DNA of 64,000 nt, from contig CAJUJG010000003.1 in the NCBI GenBank assembly GCA_910586715.1, positions 40,656 to 104,655 of the forward strand. The letters run 5' to 3'. This document shows positions 63,328-64,000 of the stretch, in pieces. A model generated the notes under the pieces. The model did not search any database. It had not been told where the DNA came from and saw only the letters and a program-made list of their open reading frames with translations. This DNA comes from an uncultured Lachnospiraceae bacterium (GTDB lineage Bacteria > Bacillota > Clostridia > Lachnospirales > Lachnospiraceae). How positions within the stretch are numbered: the first letter of the stretch is position 1; each line of letters begins with the position of its first letter. The position numbers and the translations under genes are program-made.

Positions 63328-63472
63328 TGCATGTCCTCCCTTGCATTGAAAGATTTTATACTTCATTTTTCCCTGTGATATTACCTAATCATTTGCATCT
63401 TATTAAAACTATGGCATCTGTACCTTATATACAGTGTACCATTTCCCCAGCCTGCAAACAAGACTGAAAATC

Positions 63473-63509
63473 CCCCTCCAAACAGCACAACCTGCTGTTT
63501 GAAGGGGGA
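63473..63509. terminator. Intrinsic terminator
   Basis: CCCCCTCCAAACAGCA (63473-63488) pairs with TGCTGTTTGAAGGGGG (63494-63509, one mismatch), with AAATTTT following on the plus strand. It ends the surface-protein transcript coming from the right. Confidence 0.85.
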
Positions 63510-63532
63510 AATTTTATTGCCAATATTATTTT

Positions 63533-64000
63533 TTAGTATATCACTGCGTTCAGTTTCACCGTCAAAGGTTTCGTCGTGTTATCAGCACCCTTGATGTATA
63601 CGGTACATGGCACGGTGTATTTTTTACCTGCCGTCACGTCCGCGTTCTCCGAAAGCGATACATATACCGTATCCGTCTTCCCGTCAAACGTTACCTTGCA
63701 GTTTGCATCGTTGGAAGTCACATTGCTGATCGTATAGCCGTTTCCTGCATTCAGCTTATAAGATGCCCTGTGTCCTGCATTTGCACTGCATAATACGCTG
63801 CTAAGTGTTGTTACGGTTACCTTCGGCAGCTTGTTCGTAACGCTGATTGTAAACTTTTCATTTGTTTTAACCGTCTTTCCGTTGCTGAGTATGAAAATCA
63901 GAACGGGCTTGTATTTTGTCTTGGGATTCATTGCCTTTCCCGTGACTGCCGTCAGAACAGCCTTGCCGTCGTCCGAAAGCTTCACACGGAAGAATCCGCT
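63533..64000 (-). CDS. C-terminal end of a secreted repeat protein (N-terminus outside window)
   Basis: The frame is open to the right edge; 155 codons are visible before the TAA at 63533. The sequence is beta-rich, Thr/Val/Lys-heavy, with two similar segments (KFTISVTNKLPKVTV and KYTVPCTVYIKG) like tandem immunoglobulin-type domains in Lachnospiraceae surface proteins. No membrane anchor or sortase motif is seen at the C-terminus. Function not identifiable from this part. Confidence 0.7.
   Translation of the reverse strand, partial: SGFFRVKLSDDGKAVLTAVTGKAMNPKTKYKPVLIFILSNGKTVKTNEKFTISVTNKLPKVTVTTLSSVLCSANAGHRASYKLNAGNGYTISNVTSNDANCKVTFDGKTDTVYVSLSENADVTAGKKYTVPCTVYIKGADNTTKPLTVKLNAVIY

Overview
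The window reads like the chromosome of a spore-forming, pectin-using gut clostridium, most likely Lachnospiraceae. This rests on the mix of SpoIID/SpoIIQ-like genes, a class III fructose-bisphosphatase, an LplABC-type sugar importer with a CcpA/cre site, a YetA-like rhamnogalacturonan lyase, a rhamnogalacturonan acetylesterase, an Amt-PII fusion and many palindromic intergenic repeats. No rRNA, tRNA or CRISPR array was recognised. Genus is not claimed.

Layout. (1) 1-6.4 kb, minus strand: a MoxR - DUF58 - giant triple-VWA protein module plus a small unknown gene. (2) 6.4-17.2 kb: an AT-rich defence island, minus strand: PD-(D/E)XK transposase-family nuclease, then hsdM-hsdS, a broken DUF4238 gene, a lipoprotein, hsdR, and a two-frame reverse transcriptase/nitrilase pair resembling the UG1-type (DRT type 1) anti-phage RTs. 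(3) 17.4-20.6 kb: a small unknown gene, two decayed membrane/lipoprotein genes and a GHKL sensor kinase. (4) 20.7-26.3 kb: a membrane coiled-coil protein with an Asn-Gly-Gln tract, an ABC exporter and a large membrane protein. Regions 4 and 1 look like two halves of one ABC/MoxR/VWA locus separated by regions 2 and 3.

(5) 26.3-41.9 kb: YetA-like lyase; a plus-strand run with pyridoxamine kinase, an ECF S component and a radical SAM protein; an aminotransferase; a MITE inserted in a terminator; aldo/keto reductase, murF, ddl, a GH9-like lipoprotein, an amidohydrolase, SpoIIQ- and SpoIID-like proteins and an acetylesterase. (6) 42-45.9 kb: LplC-LplB-binding-protein importer under a promoter whose spacer carries a perfect cre box. 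(7) 46-57.8 kb: pyrC, PrcB-domain lipoprotein, plsC, HD-GYP, Amt-PII, GNAT, cyclophilin, PsiE-like, a large lipoprotein and an alanine/glycine symporter behind a terminator-like leader. (8) 57.9-61.4 kb: a compact operon vsr - cytosine methylase - DUF262 - HEPN, a second defence locus. (9) fbp and the end of a surface protein.

Most unusual are: the split RT/nitrilase; the vsr-dcm-DUF262-HEPN operon; and a tiny repeated ORF of 26-27 codons found at two operon junctions, each time ending in an ATGA/GTGA overlap with the next start codon and conserved at the peptide level.
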